DNA of 64,000 nucleotides from DASSUW01 sp963806395 (GCA_963806395.1 CAWDYI010000019.1:434001-498000); one strand, 5' to 3'; shown: positions 26,011 to 35,272, counted from the first letter of the stretch. Notes: generated by a model from the letters alone, not told the origin. Translations and numbers: made by a program.

Positions 26011-26826
26011 ATGAAGCAGACCTCGACAACCAGCCGCCGCCGCGTCTCAGCGGATGAAGCGCTGGCGCTCTGGACCGAGTACAAGCAGACCGGGAACCTC
26101 CAGGTCCGCAACCGCCTCGTCATGACGTTCGCTCCGCTCGTCAAGTACATCGTCTTCAAGAAGATGCGCGAGCTGCCCGCTCGCTGCGAGGTCGAAGACT
26201 TCATCTCCTGCGGCCTCGAGGCGCTCATCTCCTCGATCGACCGCTACGACCCGGCCAAGGGCGCCACGCTCGAGCAGTTCGCCTGGACCCGCATCCACGG
26301 CGCCGTGCTCGACGAGCTCCGCCGGCAGGACTGGGCGCCCCGCTCGCTCCGCCGCTGGGAGCGCGACATCGCCAAGTCACGCGAGCAGTTCACCGCACTT
26401 CACGGCCGCCGGCCCACGCGTGAGGAGCTCGCCGACCTGCTGGCGATCTCGGTCGAGGACCTGCGCCGCCGCGAGGACGACATCTCGGTCTCCGACGTCA
26501 CCTCGCTCAACACGCTCGTGATCTCCGACGACGAGACCACCGTCGAGCGGATCGACACGCTGGCCGCAAGCGACCAGCGGCTCGACCCCGAGCACGGGAG
26601 CGCCACCGAAGAGGCCAAGGGCAAGTTCCGCCACGCCTTCGAGAAGCTCCCGAAGCGCGAGCGCGAGGTTGCCGTGCTGCTCTACGTCAAGAACCTCACG
26701 CTGCGCGAGATCGGCGACATCCTCGGCGTCTCCGAGAGCCGCGTCTGCCAGATCCATTCGCAGCTCAAGCGCACGCTCAAGCAGCAGCTGTCGGAAGACG
26801 CGCTGCTGTTCTCAGCCGTCGGATAA
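26011..26826 (+). CDS. fliA: Flagellar sigma factor sigma-28 (FliA/SigD/WhiG family)
   Basis: The 271-residue protein has sigma region 2 (RLVMTFAPLVKYIVFKKM, DFISCGLEALISSIDRYDPAKGATLEQFAWTRIHGAVLDELR), region 3, and region 4 with the helix-turn-helix LTLREIGDILGVSESRVCQIHSQ. The DELRRQDWAPRS block is typical of the FliA/WhiG group. It should recognise the CTCAAG-N14-GCCGATCA boxes spread through this locus. AAGGAG lies 10 nt before the ATG. No anti-sigma flgM gene is seen in the window. Confidence 0.95.
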   Translation: MKQTSTTSRRRVSADEALALWTEYKQTGNLQVRNRLVMTFAPLVKYIVFKKMRELPARCEVEDFISCGLEALISSIDRYDPAKGATLEQFAWTRIHGAVLDELRRQDWAPRSLRRWERDIAKSREQFTALHGRRPTREELADLLAISVEDLRRREDDISVSDVTSLNTLVISDDETTVERIDTLAASDQRLDPEHGSATEEAKGKFRHAFEKLPKREREVAVLLYVKNLTLREIGDILGVSESRVCQIHSQLKRTLKQQLSEDALLFSAVG

Positions 26827-26837
26827 ACGTCCAGTCC

Positions 26838-26865
26838 CTCAAGACGGGGGCGGACCGGTCGACAA
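26838..26865 (+). promoter_or_regulatory. Sigma-28-type promoter of flaG-fliD
   Basis: CTCAAG-N14-GTCGACAA, 11 nt before the flaG ATG, directly after fliA. Confidence 0.7.
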
Positions 26866-26876
26866 CCGAGGCCAAG

Positions 26877-27233
26877 ATGAGCCTCGAGATCGGACACCTC
26901 CCCCACTTCCAGCCCGCGACGGCCACCCGGCGCGTCGAGAGCCAGGGCTTCTCCCTGGACCTCGCCCGCACGCGTGCCCCGTCGGCGACGGCTGCGGTCA
27001 CGGACACCGTGGAGCTCTCGCTCCCCGCGCAGCCGCCGGCCGAGGTGCTCGACGAGATCGGGATCGCGGCCGACCGTGCCGATGACCTGGCCATGCTCGA
27101 TCGCGAACTGCACTTCCGCAAGGACGAGGAGACCGGGCGCGTAGTCGTCGAGGTCCGTGACCTCGAGGGCACCGTGATCCGCACGATTCCGCCGTCGCAC
27201 GCGCTCAGCGTCATGAGCGGCGGAGCACTGTAA
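26877..27233 (+). CDS. flaG: FlaG-family protein
   Basis: The 118-residue product has an unconserved N-terminal half and a C-terminal FlaG-like domain: LDRELHFRKDEETGRVVVEVRDLEGTVIRTIPPSHALSVM. FlaG proteins affect filament length and usually precede fliD, as here, where the TAATG stop/start overlaps fliD. The start codon is 11 nt after a sigma-28-type -10 box, leaving almost no leader. Confidence 0.85.
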   Translation: MSLEIGHLPHFQPATATRRVESQGFSLDLARTRAPSATAAVTDTVELSLPAQPPAEVLDEIGIAADRADDLAMLDRELHFRKDEETGRVVVEVRDLEGTVIRTIPPSHALSVMSGGAL

Positions 27234-28615
27234 TGGCCGATCTCGGCCTCTCCGGCCTCGCCTCCGGCGTCGACACCGCCACGATCGTCGCCCAGCTGAT
27301 GGCGCTCGAGCGTCAGAAGACCACGCGCCTCGGCTATCGCCAGACCGCGGTCACGGGCCAGCAGACCGGTCTCAAGGAGATCGCCACCAAGCTGACGGCT
27401 CTCAAGGACGCGGCCCTCGCGCTGAGCGCCGACACGACCTGGAAGCAGAGCCAGGCCGCCACCTCTTCCGATCCCGCGAAGGTCACGGTCGTCCAGACCG
27501 GCGGCGCCGGCATCGGCGGCCACACGGTCCAGGTCGACCGCCTCGCGTCCTCCGCGCAGCGCGGCTACTCGTTCACCGGCACGTCCGGGACGCTCACGAT
27601 CGCGTACGCCGCCGGGGATCCGAAGCAGATCACGGTCAACGTCGCCGTCGGCGCGACGATCCAGCAGATCGCCGACGCGGTCAACGCCAAGAGCGCCGGC
27701 CCCGTCGTCGCCGCGGTGGTCAAGAACGGCGCCGGCGAGGACCGGCTCGTGCTGTCCTCGCGCATCACCGGTTCGACCTCGGACTTCACGGTCAGCGGCG
27801 CCGGCGTGCTCAACGAGGATGCCGCCTACCAGACCCCGGTGCTCGCCAATCTCGACGCTGTGTACTCGCTCGACGGCGGCGCGCCGCTCAGCTCGAAGAC
27901 GAACATCCTCGAGAGCGCGATCCCCGGCCTGCGCATGACCCTCAGGGGCGTCACCGCGTCGCCCGCGACCGTCTCGGTCGACGAGCCCGCGCTCGACCGC
28001 GACGCCATCAAGGTCAAGATCAAGGCGTTCGTGACGGCATACAACGACGTCGTCGACACCACGCGCGCCAAGCTCGCCGAGAAGCCCGTCGCCAACCCGA
28101 CGAGCGAGTTCCAGGCCGGTTACGGCCGGCTGCGCGGCGACACGGGCCTGAACAGCATGCTCTCGAACCTGCGCGAGAAGATGACCACGCTTGTCGCAGC
28201 CGCGGGCATCAACGATCTGAGCGACATCGGCATCACCGTTCCGAAGGGCACCGGCAGCCTCGGTTCCGCGGACGGCAAGGCCGGCCGCCTGGTGCTCGAC
28301 GAGACCAAGCTGACGGCAGCGCTCGACGCCGACTGGACCACCGTCAACACGTTCTTCGGCACCTTCGCCACGGACGTCGACGCGTTCGTGAAGACCCAGA
28401 CCGGCGGATCCGGCGTGATCGACGACCGGCTCAAGAGCGGCGATCGCAACATCGTCCGCCTGAAGGATCAGCTCGACAAGACCAACGAGCGCCTGGACGC
28501 CAAAGAGAAGCGCATGAAGGCGCAGTTCGCGGCGATGGAGCTCGCGCTCCAGAAGTCGCAGACCCAGCAGGCATGGCTCTCGGGCCAGCTCGCCTCGCTG
28601 AACAACAACAACTAG
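27233..28615 (+). CDS. fliD: Flagellar filament cap protein FliD (HAP2)
   Basis: A 460-residue cap protein. The N-terminal GLSGLASGVDTATIVAQLMALER motif, the central QVDRLASSAQRGY block and the C-terminal coiled coil (LDKTNERLDAKEKRMKAQFAAMELALQKSQTQQAWLSGQLASL) are the FliD signature. It caps the filament tip and promotes flagellin folding. It overlaps flaG and is followed by the fliS promoter. No PG hydrolase or enzymatic insert is seen. Confidence 0.94.
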   Translation: MADLGLSGLASGVDTATIVAQLMALERQKTTRLGYRQTAVTGQQTGLKEIATKLTALKDAALALSADTTWKQSQAATSSDPAKVTVVQTGGAGIGGHTVQVDRLASSAQRGYSFTGTSGTLTIAYAAGDPKQITVNVAVGATIQQIADAVNAKSAGPVVAAVVKNGAGEDRLVLSSRITGSTSDFTVSGAGVLNEDAAYQTPVLANLDAVYSLDGGAPLSSKTNILESAIPGLRMTLRGVTASPATVSVDEPALDRDAIKVKIKAFVTAYNDVVDTTRAKLAEKPVANPTSEFQAGYGRLRGDTGLNSMLSNLREKMTTLVAAAGINDLSDIGITVPKGTGSLGSADGKAGRLVLDETKLTAALDADWTTVNTFFGTFATDVDAFVKTQTGGSGVIDDRLKSGDRNIVRLKDQLDKTNERLDAKEKRMKAQFAAMELALQKSQTQQAWLSGQLASLNNNN

Positions 28616-28621
28616 ATCGTC

Positions 28622-28649
28622 CTCAAGCGGCGCCCCGCCGCGCCGACTA
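28622..28649 (+). promoter_or_regulatory. Sigma-28-type promoter of fliS
   Basis: CTCAAG-N14-GCCGACTA starting 7 nt after the fliD stop codon and ending 44 nt before the fliS TTG. Confidence 0.8.
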
Positions 28650-28693
28650 CCGGGTCAGCACGACCCTCCGCCCTCTCCGTCCCGAGGTCCTCG

Positions 28694-29071
28694 TTGTCTG
28701 CTCACACCGCTTCTCATAGTGCTGCCTACCGGCAGCAGAGCATCCTCACCGCCACGCCCGGCCAGCTCGTCGTGATGCTGTACGACGGCTGCCTGCGCTT
28801 CCTGAACCAGGCTGCGTACGCGCTGCGCGAGGAGAACGTCCGCGAATCCGACGCGCGCCTCAGGCGTGCCGACGCGATCATCGAGGAGCTGCTCTCGACG
28901 CTCGACCTCGAGCAGGGCGGCGTCATCGCCAGCCGGCTTCAGGGCATCTACGTCTTCTGCAGCGCCCAGCTGCGCGAGGCCCGCAGCTCGCGCGAGCCGG
29001 AGACGATCGACAAGGTCGCCGAGCTGCTCGGCGAGCTTCGCGACGCCTGGGCGCAGGTCGCGACCGGCTGA
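28694..29071 (+). CDS. fliS: Flagellin export chaperone FliS
   Basis: The 125-residue four-helix chaperone has the diagnostic AYRQQSILTATPGQLVVMLYDGCLRFL start and a C-terminal ELLGELRDAWAQV helix. It keeps flagellin unpolymerised in the cytoplasm. The only in-frame start that keeps the conserved N-terminus is TTG 28694, preceded by a GAGG. The stop overlaps the next gene's ATG. Confidence 0.92.
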   Translation: MSAHTASHSAAYRQQSILTATPGQLVVMLYDGCLRFLNQAAYALREENVRESDARLRRADAIIEELLSTLDLEQGGVIASRLQGIYVFCSAQLREARSSREPETIDKVAELLGELRDAWAQVATG

Positions 29072-29388
29072 TGGACCCCTGGGACGATCTCCTCGGGCGC
29101 GCGCAGGCCGAACAGAGGCTTGCCGCTGAAGGCCGCTGGGACGAGCTCGCAGCGTCCACCGCCGAGCGCGTCCGGCTCGCCGCCGCGCTCGGTCCCGCCC
29201 CGCGCAGTGCGCGGCTGGCGCTCGAGGCGCTCGCCGTCGTGCAGGAAGAACTGACCGCCACGCTCGAGCAGGCACGCGCCGACACGGCGCACGAGCTCGC
29301 CGACCTGGGCACCGGCCGCGGAGCCGTCGCCGGCTACGCCGCTGCCCAGGCGACGCCGACCCGCGGCTGGGTCAACGACAGCGCCTGA
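29071..29388 (+). CDS. Small helical protein, FliT-like chaperone candidate
   Basis: The 105-residue, mostly helical product (LLGRAQAEQRLAAEGRWDELAASTAERVRLAAAL) follows fliS with a stop/start overlap. That is the usual position of FliT, the FliD chaperone. FliT sequences are poorly conserved, so the call rests on size, helicity and context. The last ~15 residues look disordered. Confidence 0.55.
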   Translation: MDPWDDLLGRAQAEQRLAAEGRWDELAASTAERVRLAAALGPAPRSARLALEALAVVQEELTATLEQARADTAHELADLGTGRGAVAGYAAAQATPTRGWVNDSA

Positions 29389-29396
29389 GCCACGGG

Positions 29397-29424
29397 CTCA
29401 AGTTCGATCCGCGAGGGTCGATTT
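29397..29424 (+). promoter_or_regulatory. Sigma-28-type promoter of the flgB-flgC-fliE-fliF-fliG-fliH-fliI operon
   Basis: CTCAAG-N14-GTCGATTT, 79 nt before flgB. It would place rod, MS-ring, switch and ATPase genes under sigma-28. Confidence 0.7.
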
Positions 29425-29503
29425 ACCGACTGGCTGCCTCAAGGACGGGGCTCAATTGGTCCACGGATGGACCTCCACCTTCTTCCCAAGGAGATCCGTC
29501 CCA

Positions 29504-29869
29504 GTGCTGTTCGATACCACGCAGCTTGCCCTCGAGCGCGCCATCGGGGGCGCCGGCAAGCGCCATGAGGCGCTGGCGGCGAACATCGCAAACGCGAACA
29601 CCCCGGGCTACCAGCGCCTGGACGTGGACTTCCACGGCGCTCTCGCCTCGGCGATCAGCCGCGGCGACCAGTCGAAGCTCGCGCTGGAGCGGCTCTCGTT
29701 CAACCCGGCCAAGGACGCCGGCGCCGGCGCGACGCGCGCCGACGGCTCCACGGTCGACATCGACTCCGAGTCGGCCAAGCTCGCGGAGAACGCGCTCGAG
29801 CAGCAGGCGGCCGTCCAGGTCGCCCACGCCCGCATCAACATCCTCAAGTCTGCGATGGGGCTCGGCTGA
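29504..29869 (+). CDS. flgB: Flagellar proximal rod protein FlgB
   Basis: The 121-residue rod protein contains the rod motif RHEALAANIANANTPGYQRLDVDFHGAL and a C-terminal helix QAAVQVAHARINILKSAMGLG. AAGGAG 10 nt before GTG 29504 fixes this start; an upstream in-frame GTG at 29456 lacks a ribosome-binding site. It overlaps flgC by the ATGA bases. It polymerises between FliE/MS-ring and FlgC. Confidence 0.93.
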   Translation: MLFDTTQLALERAIGGAGKRHEALAANIANANTPGYQRLDVDFHGALASAISRGDQSKLALERLSFNPAKDAGAGATRADGSTVDIDSESAKLAENALEQQAAVQVAHARINILKSAMGLG

Positions 29870-30312
29870 TGAGCATGTTCGGTGGACTCGAGATCTCCGC
29901 CTCCGGCCTCACGGCCGAGCGTCTGCGGATGGACGTCGTGGCAGAGAACCTCGCCAACGCGCAGACCACGCGCGGCGCCGACGGCCAGCCGTACCGACGC
30001 AAGGAGGTCATCCTGCAGGAGGCGCCCGGCTCGTTCGGCGCGACCCTGTCGGCCGTCATGGGCGGCGGCGCCAACCACCCCGGCGGCGGCGTGCACGTTG
30101 CCGGCATCGCCGAGGATCCGACCCCGCCCAAGCGCATCTACGACCCGGGCCACCCGGACGCCGACGCGGAGGGCTATGTGTCGATGCCGAACGTGGACAC
30201 CGTCTCGGAGATGGTCGACCTGATCAGCGCGTCGCGGGCCTATGAGGCGAACGTGACCGCGATGCAGGCCGCCAAGCAGATGTTCTCCCGCACGCTGGAG
30301 CTGTTGCGCTGA
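29869..30312 (+). CDS. flgC: Flagellar proximal rod protein FlgC
   Basis: The 147-residue protein has the rod N-terminal block GLEISASGLTAERLRMDVVAENLANAQTTRG, PNV and the C-terminal EMVDLISASRAYEANVTAMQAAKQMFSRTLELLR, which are textbook FlgC. The central YDPGHPDADAEGYVSMPNVDTV is also characteristic. It is coupled to flgB and fliE by stop/start overlaps. Confidence 0.95.
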   Translation: MSMFGGLEISASGLTAERLRMDVVAENLANAQTTRGADGQPYRRKEVILQEAPGSFGATLSAVMGGGANHPGGGVHVAGIAEDPTPPKRIYDPGHPDADAEGYVSMPNVDTVSEMVDLISASRAYEANVTAMQAAKQMFSRTLELLR

Positions 30313-30635
30313 TGCCGATCGATCCCACCTTCGCCGTCACCGGCTCGGAGTTTCGTGTCGACGGCCTCGCCGGCGCCGATGCGTCGGTCGAGCCGGACGC
30401 CACAAGCACCACCGGCGCCGGCTTCGGCGATCTGCTCGGCAAGTCCTTGCAGTCACTCAGCGACAGCCAGATCGACGCTTCGGCCGCCGCGCGGTCGCTC
30501 GCGACGGGTGAGGCGACGGATCCGGCCGCGGTCGTGATGGCCGTCGAGCGAGCGCAGCTCGCGATGCAGCTGGCCTCGCAGATCCGCACCAAGGCCGTCG
30601 AGGCCGCCCAGGACATCTTCCACACCCAGGTTTGA
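30312..30635 (+). CDS. fliE: Flagellar hook-basal body protein FliE
   Basis: The 107-residue protein with a variable N-terminus and the conserved FliE C-terminus (FGDLLGKSLQSLSDSQIDASAAARSLATGEATDPAAVVMAVERAQLAMQLASQIRTKAVEAAQDIF). FliE joins the MS ring to the rod and is the first substrate of the export apparatus. It overlaps flgC; fliF follows 8 nt later. Confidence 0.94.
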   Translation: MPIDPTFAVTGSEFRVDGLAGADASVEPDATSTTGAGFGDLLGKSLQSLSDSQIDASAAARSLATGEATDPAAVVMAVERAQLAMQLASQIRTKAVEAAQDIFHTQV

Positions 30636-30643
30636 GCTGACCC

Positions 30644-32179
30644 ATGCCGTCATTCGTCCAGACATTCAAGGCGCTGCCGCCGCGCTCGAAGGGGATCCTC
30701 GTGGTCTCCGCCGTCGCGATCCTCGCGATCGCGTTCCTGCTGCTGCGGATCGCCGGCGCGCCGTCGTACACGATGCTCACCTCCGGGCTCGACCCCGCCC
30801 AGACGGGCAAGGTCACCGCGGCCCTGGACGAGGGCGGCATCGCCTACGAGCTGCGCAACAACGGCACGGGCCTCGCGGTCGCCAAGAGCCAGGTCGCTCA
30901 GGCACGTGTGGCGGTCGCCGGTGCGGGCGTGAGCCTCGAAGGCGGCGCGGGCCAGGGCTTCGAGCTGTTCGACGAGCAGAAGCTCGGTGCCTCCGACTTC
31001 CAGCAGAAGGTCACCTACCAGCGTGCGCTGGAGGGCGAGATCAGCCGCACGATCAGCGCCGTCGAGGGTGTCTCCAGCCCGCAGGTGCAGCTCGTGCTCC
31101 CCGAGGACGACCTGTTCGCGGACGAGGCCAGCCCGGCCACGGCCGCGGTGATGCTCGGCAACGCCGCCGACACGATGGACCCCGGCGCGACGCGCGGCAT
31201 CGCTCAGCTCGTCGCTTCGTCCGTGAAGGGCCTCAAGACCGACAACGTGACGATCACCGACGCCTCCGGCACCCTCCTGTGGCCTGCCGGCGACGGCAGC
31301 GGCGCAGGCGGCGTGGCCGCCGGCAAGCAGGCGCTCGAGGCGCGCTATGCGCGTGCCATGGAAGCCGACCTCAACGCGATGCTCACGCGGACGCTCGGCC
31401 CCGGCAAGTCCCAGGTGGAGGTCACCGCCGACCTGAACGCGGACAAGACGACGACCGACGAGGTCATCTACAACAAGAAGGGCGTCCCGCTCAAGAAGTC
31501 GACCGAGACCGAGAAGCTCAAGGGCGGCGGCGCGACCACCGGCGGCACCGCGGGCACCGGCTCGAACATCCCCACCTACTCGGCGGGCGCTGCCGGCGGC
31601 GGGGCGAACTCCAACTATCAGCGCAAGACCGAGAGCGTCGACTTCGGCGTCGGCAAGAAGGTCAACCGCACGCAGGTCGCTCCCGGCGCCGTGAACAAGA
31701 TCAACGTCGCGCTGCTGGTGGACAAGTCGGTCCCCGCCGCCGACTTCGCATCGGTGCAGCAGGCGGTCACCAGCGCCGCGGGCATCGACACCGAGCGCGG
31801 CGACGCCATCCAGGCCGCGCAGGTCCCGTTCGCCAAGGTCTCCGCTCCGAAGGCCGGACCGCTTCCGACCTCGCTGCTCGGCCCGCTCAAGTGGGTCGGC
31901 ATCGGCATCGCGACGCTGCTGTTCCTGTTCTTCATGAGCCGCCACCTGCGCAAGCGCGAGGGCGAGACGCTGGCCTCGCCGGCGTGGCTGAGCGAGATCG
32001 AGGAGCCCGTGTCGCTCGCCGAGCTCGAGCAGCAGACCCAGGTGCTCGGCAGGGGCAACCCCACGATCACGCTCCCGCCGCGTGCGCCCGACACGACGCT
32101 CCAGGCGATCGACCAGCTGATGGAGCGCGAGCCTGAGCGCGTGGCCGCCCAGGTCAAGCAGTGGATGGCGGAGGACTAG
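30644..32179 (+). CDS. fliF: Flagellar MS-ring protein FliF
   Basis: A 511-residue ring protein with two transmembrane helices (about residues 20-38 and 410-432). The periplasmic-side ring-building motifs YTMLTSGLDPAQTGKVTAALDEGGIAYEL and EGEISRTISAVEGVSSPQVQLVLPEDDLF are clear. The C-terminal cytoplasmic tail (ERVAAQVKQWMAED) is the FliG-binding peptide. The Gly/Ala-rich insert near residues 295-325 is a common feature. It forms the base of the rotor. Confidence 0.96.
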   Translation: MPSFVQTFKALPPRSKGILVVSAVAILAIAFLLLRIAGAPSYTMLTSGLDPAQTGKVTAALDEGGIAYELRNNGTGLAVAKSQVAQARVAVAGAGVSLEGGAGQGFELFDEQKLGASDFQQKVTYQRALEGEISRTISAVEGVSSPQVQLVLPEDDLFADEASPATAAVMLGNAADTMDPGATRGIAQLVASSVKGLKTDNVTITDASGTLLWPAGDGSGAGGVAAGKQALEARYARAMEADLNAMLTRTLGPGKSQVEVTADLNADKTTTDEVIYNKKGVPLKKSTETEKLKGGGATTGGTAGTGSNIPTYSAGAAGGGANSNYQRKTESVDFGVGKKVNRTQVAPGAVNKINVALLVDKSVPAADFASVQQAVTSAAGIDTERGDAIQAAQVPFAKVSAPKAGPLPTSLLGPLKWVGIGIATLLFLFFMSRHLRKREGETLASPAWLSEIEEPVSLAELEQQTQVLGRGNPTITLPPRAPDTTLQAIDQLMEREPERVAAQVKQWMAED

Positions 32180-32181
32180 GC

Positions 32182-33216
32182 ATGGCGACTGCACTTGCCA
32201 CCCGCGCCGACGGCAAGCGTATGCGGGGCATCGAGAAGGCCGCCATCCTGATCGTCGCCATCGGCGAGGAGCGGGCGGGCGAGATCTTCCGCCACCTCGG
32301 CGAGTCCGAGGTCGAGGCCCTGTCGCTCGAGATCGCCAAGTCGCACAAGGTGCCGACCGAGGTCTGCCGGCAGATCCTCTCCGAGGCCGTCGAGACGGTG
32401 CTGGCCGAGGAGTACATCGCCGAGGGCGGCGTCGGGTACGCGCGCGCCATCCTCGAGCGCTCGCTCGGCGCCAGTCGCGCCGAGGAGGTCATCGGCCGCC
32501 TCGCGGCGACGATCGAGCGCCGCCCGTTCGAGTTCCTCCGGCGCACGCCGCCGGAGCAGATCTTCGTGTTCCTGAAGAACGAGTCGCCGCAGACGATCGC
32601 ACTCGTGATCGCGAACCTGCACACGACCCTCGCGGCCTCGGTGCTGGCGCAGCTCGATCCCGAGGATCAGGCCGAGGTGGCGCGCCGCGTCGCGAAGATG
32701 ACCGAGACGCGCCCCGAGGTCGTCAGTCAGGTCGAGACCGTGATGAAGCAGAAGCTCTCCAACGTGATCGCGCAGGAGTACGCGGCTGCCGGCGGCGTGA
32801 AGGCGCTCGCCGACATCCTCAATCACTCCGATCGCAGCACCGAGCGCAACGTGCTCGACGAGCTCGCCAAGAGCGAGGCTCCGCTGGCCGAAGAAGTGCG
32901 CCTGCTGCTGTTCACCTTCGAGGACGTGGTCAAGCTCGACGACCGCTCGATCCAGATGGTGCTCAAAGAGGTCGACCAGAAAGACCTCGCGATCGCCCTG
33001 CGCGGTGTCAGCGAGGACGTCCGTGCGCGGATCTTCTCCAACATGTCCGAGCGCGGCGCCGAGCTCCTCAAGGAGGAGATCGACTTCCAGCCGCCTCAGC
33101 GCAAGCGGGTCATCGAAGAGGCGCAGGGCCGCATCGTCGGCGTCGTGCGCCGCCTCGAGGAGGCCGGCGCGATCGTGATCTCGCGTGGCGCCGGCGGCGA
33201 CGACGAGCTGATGTAG
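32182..33216 (+). CDS. fliG: Flagellar motor switch protein FliG
   Basis: The 344-residue protein has N-, middle and C-terminal armadillo-like domains. Examples are RGIEKAAILIVAIGEERAGEIFRHL, the EQIFVFLKNESPQTIALVIANL middle and the C-terminal charged torque helix DRSIQMVLKEVDQKDLAIALRGVSEDVRARIFSNMSERGAELL. It couples FliF to MotA. ATG 32182 is chosen, 2 nt after the fliF stop. The partner FliM is not encoded in this window. Confidence 0.96.
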   Translation: MATALATRADGKRMRGIEKAAILIVAIGEERAGEIFRHLGESEVEALSLEIAKSHKVPTEVCRQILSEAVETVLAEEYIAEGGVGYARAILERSLGASRAEEVIGRLAATIERRPFEFLRRTPPEQIFVFLKNESPQTIALVIANLHTTLAASVLAQLDPEDQAEVARRVAKMTETRPEVVSQVETVMKQKLSNVIAQEYAAAGGVKALADILNHSDRSTERNVLDELAKSEAPLAEEVRLLLFTFEDVVKLDDRSIQMVLKEVDQKDLAIALRGVSEDVRARIFSNMSERGAELLKEEIDFQPPQRKRVIEEAQGRIVGVVRRLEEAGAIVISRGAGGDDELM

Positions 33217-33843
33217 ATGTCGTCCGCCGAGTTCTCATTCGAGGCGCTCGAGGCGCCCGTCACGTACGCCGCGCCCTCCGGGTCGGGCTCGCACCCCGAT
33301 GCCGTGATGGCCGCGCTCGCCGAGGCCGAGGCCGACGCCCAGTCGCTCCGTGCCGCCGCGCGCGACGAGGGCATGCGCGAAGGCCGCGAGGAGGCGCTCG
33401 CCGCCCTCGCCCCCGCGCTCGAGGCGCTGTCGCAGGCGGCCGAGGCCGTGCAGGCCGACCAGTACTCACGCGCCGAACGGCTCGAGGCACACGCCGTCGA
33501 CCTCGCCCTGTTCCTGGCCGAGAAGGTGCTCGGCGGCGCGATCGCCGTGCAGCCGGAGCTCGTCGTCGAGGCCGTGCGCGGCGCGCTGCGCGGAATCGTC
33601 GAGCGCGAGCGCGTCACCGTGCTCGTGCACCCGCTGGACCTCGAGATGGTGCAGGACGCGATGGACAGCGTGCGCGCCTCGCTCGGCGGCATCGAGCATT
33701 GCGAGGTCCAGGCCGAGCGACGCGTGTCGCGCGGCGGGGCGATCGTCCGTACCCCCGACGGCGACGTCGACGCCCGCGTCGAGACGAAGCTGCTGCGCGC
33801 CCGCGAGGTCGTCGAAGCGGCGATCGGGTCGCCCGGCGCATGA
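33217..33843 (+). CDS. fliH: Flagellar export ATPase regulator FliH
   Basis: The 208-residue protein has a GREEALAALAPAL coiled coil and a C-terminal FliH/YscL domain (LFLAEKVLGGAIAVQPELVVEAVRGALRGIVERERVTVLVHPLDLEMV, then RRVSRGGAIVRTPDGDVDARVETKL). It forms a FliH2-FliI complex that delivers substrates and restrains the ATPase. It starts directly at the fliG stop and overlaps the fliI ATG. Confidence 0.92.
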   Translation: MSSAEFSFEALEAPVTYAAPSGSGSHPDAVMAALAEAEADAQSLRAAARDEGMREGREEALAALAPALEALSQAAEAVQADQYSRAERLEAHAVDLALFLAEKVLGGAIAVQPELVVEAVRGALRGIVERERVTVLVHPLDLEMVQDAMDSVRASLGGIEHCEVQAERRVSRGGAIVRTPDGDVDARVETKLLRAREVVEAAIGSPGA

Positions 33844-35264
33844 GCGTTCTCGCCTTCGACCGGGCCACGGCGTCGCTGCGCGACGCGGACCTGCACAAGC
33901 GCCACGGACGCGTGATCGACCTGATCGGCCTGATCGTCGAGGCCACCGGCCTCGAGGCCGAGGTCGGCGAGGTGTGCTCGATCGAGACGGGCCGAGGGCG
34001 CCCGCTGGTGCCCGCCGAGGTGGTCGGCTTCCGCGCCGGCCGCACGCTGCTGATGGCGCTCGGCGAGGCGACCGGCATCGGCCCCGGTGCGCGCGTGACC
34101 GCGACCGGTCGCGCCCTCCGCGTCGACGTCTCCGACAATCTGCTCGGCCGCGCGCTGGACGGCCTCGGCCGCCCGATCGACGGCCTCGGCCCGGTCAGCG
34201 GCCGCGACACGAGCTCGCGCGACGTCCAGGCGGCGCCGCCCGATCCGCTCGAGCGCCCGCGCATCACCGATCGCGTCTCGCTCGGCGTGCGTGCGCTCGA
34301 CGCGCTCGTGCCGTGCGGTCGCGGGCAGCGCCTGGGCATCTTCGCCGGCTCCGGCGTCGGCAAGTCGTCGCTGCTCGGCATGATCGCCCGCTCCACTTCG
34401 GCCGACGTCAACGTCATCTGCCTCGTCGGCGAGCGTGGCCGCGAGGTGCGCGAGTTCATCGAGCGCGACCTCGGCCCGGAGGGCATGGCGCGTTCAGTCG
34501 TGATCGTGGCGACGTCCGACCAGCCCGCACTCGTCCGCATCAAGGCGGCGTTCGCGGCGACCACGATCGCCGAGCACTTCCGCGACGAGGGCCACGACGT
34601 GCTGCTGATGATGGATTCGGTGACGCGCTTCGCGATGGCACAGCGCGAGGTCGGCCTGGCGATCGGCGAGCCGCCCGCCACGCGCGGCTACACGCCGAGC
34701 GTGTTCGCACTGCTCCCGAAGCTGCTCGAGCGCTCCGGCACCTCGCCGCGGGGCACGATCACCGGCCTCTACACCGTGCTCGTCGACGGCGACGACATGA
34801 ACGAGCCGATCGCCGACGCGGTGCGCTCGATCCTCGACGGCCACGTCGTGCTCTCGCGCGACCTGGCGCACGCCGGGCACTACCCGGCGGTCGACGTGCT
34901 CGCGAGCGTGTCCCGCCTGGTCGGCGAGGTCGTGACGCCCGAGGTGCGCTCGGCCGGCGACGAGGTGCGGCGCCTGATGGCGGCGTATCGCGACAAGGCC
35001 GACCTGATCGCGATCGGCGCCTATCAGCGCGGCGCCGACGTGCTCACCGACGCGGCGATCGACGCCCGCGATCCGATCGACGGCTTCCTCCGCCAGTCGG
35101 TCAGTGACCGCTCGACGGCGGAAGAGGCCGACTCCGCGCTGACCAACCTGATGCTGCTGTCCGGCGTGCCGGAACCGCTTGCCCCGCCGCCCGAGTCTCC
35201 GCCGCCTGCCGCGGACCGCACGCCCCTGCACGCGGCGATTCCGCCGCTGCACCTCGCGGCCTAG
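33840..35264 (+). CDS. fliI: Flagellum-specific ATP synthase FliI
   Basis: The 474-residue F1-beta-like ATPase powers flagellar type III export. Walker A GSGVGKSS lies near residue 170, and Walker B (DVLLMMDSVTRFAMAQREVGLA) and the GEPPATRGYTPSVFALLPKLLERSG block follow. ATG 33840 overlaps the fliH stop. It ends this operon; a Pro/Ala-rich tail is present. Function is as in all flagellar systems. Confidence 0.96.
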   Translation: MSVLAFDRATASLRDADLHKRHGRVIDLIGLIVEATGLEAEVGEVCSIETGRGRPLVPAEVVGFRAGRTLLMALGEATGIGPGARVTATGRALRVDVSDNLLGRALDGLGRPIDGLGPVSGRDTSSRDVQAAPPDPLERPRITDRVSLGVRALDALVPCGRGQRLGIFAGSGVGKSSLLGMIARSTSADVNVICLVGERGREVREFIERDLGPEGMARSVVIVATSDQPALVRIKAAFAATTIAEHFRDEGHDVLLMMDSVTRFAMAQREVGLAIGEPPATRGYTPSVFALLPKLLERSGTSPRGTITGLYTVLVDGDDMNEPIADAVRSILDGHVVLSRDLAHAGHYPAVDVLASVSRLVGEVVTPEVRSAGDEVRRLMAAYRDKADLIAIGAYQRGADVLTDAAIDARDPIDGFLRQSVSDRSTAEEADSALTNLMLLSGVPEPLAPPPESPPPAADRTPLHAAIPPLHLAA

Positions 35265-35272
35265 CCCGCCCG

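Noticed and set aside
29456..29503. GTG 29456 as the flgB start
   Set aside because: No ribosome-binding site, and it adds an unconserved N-terminus; AAGGAG before GTG 29504 fits FlgB length.
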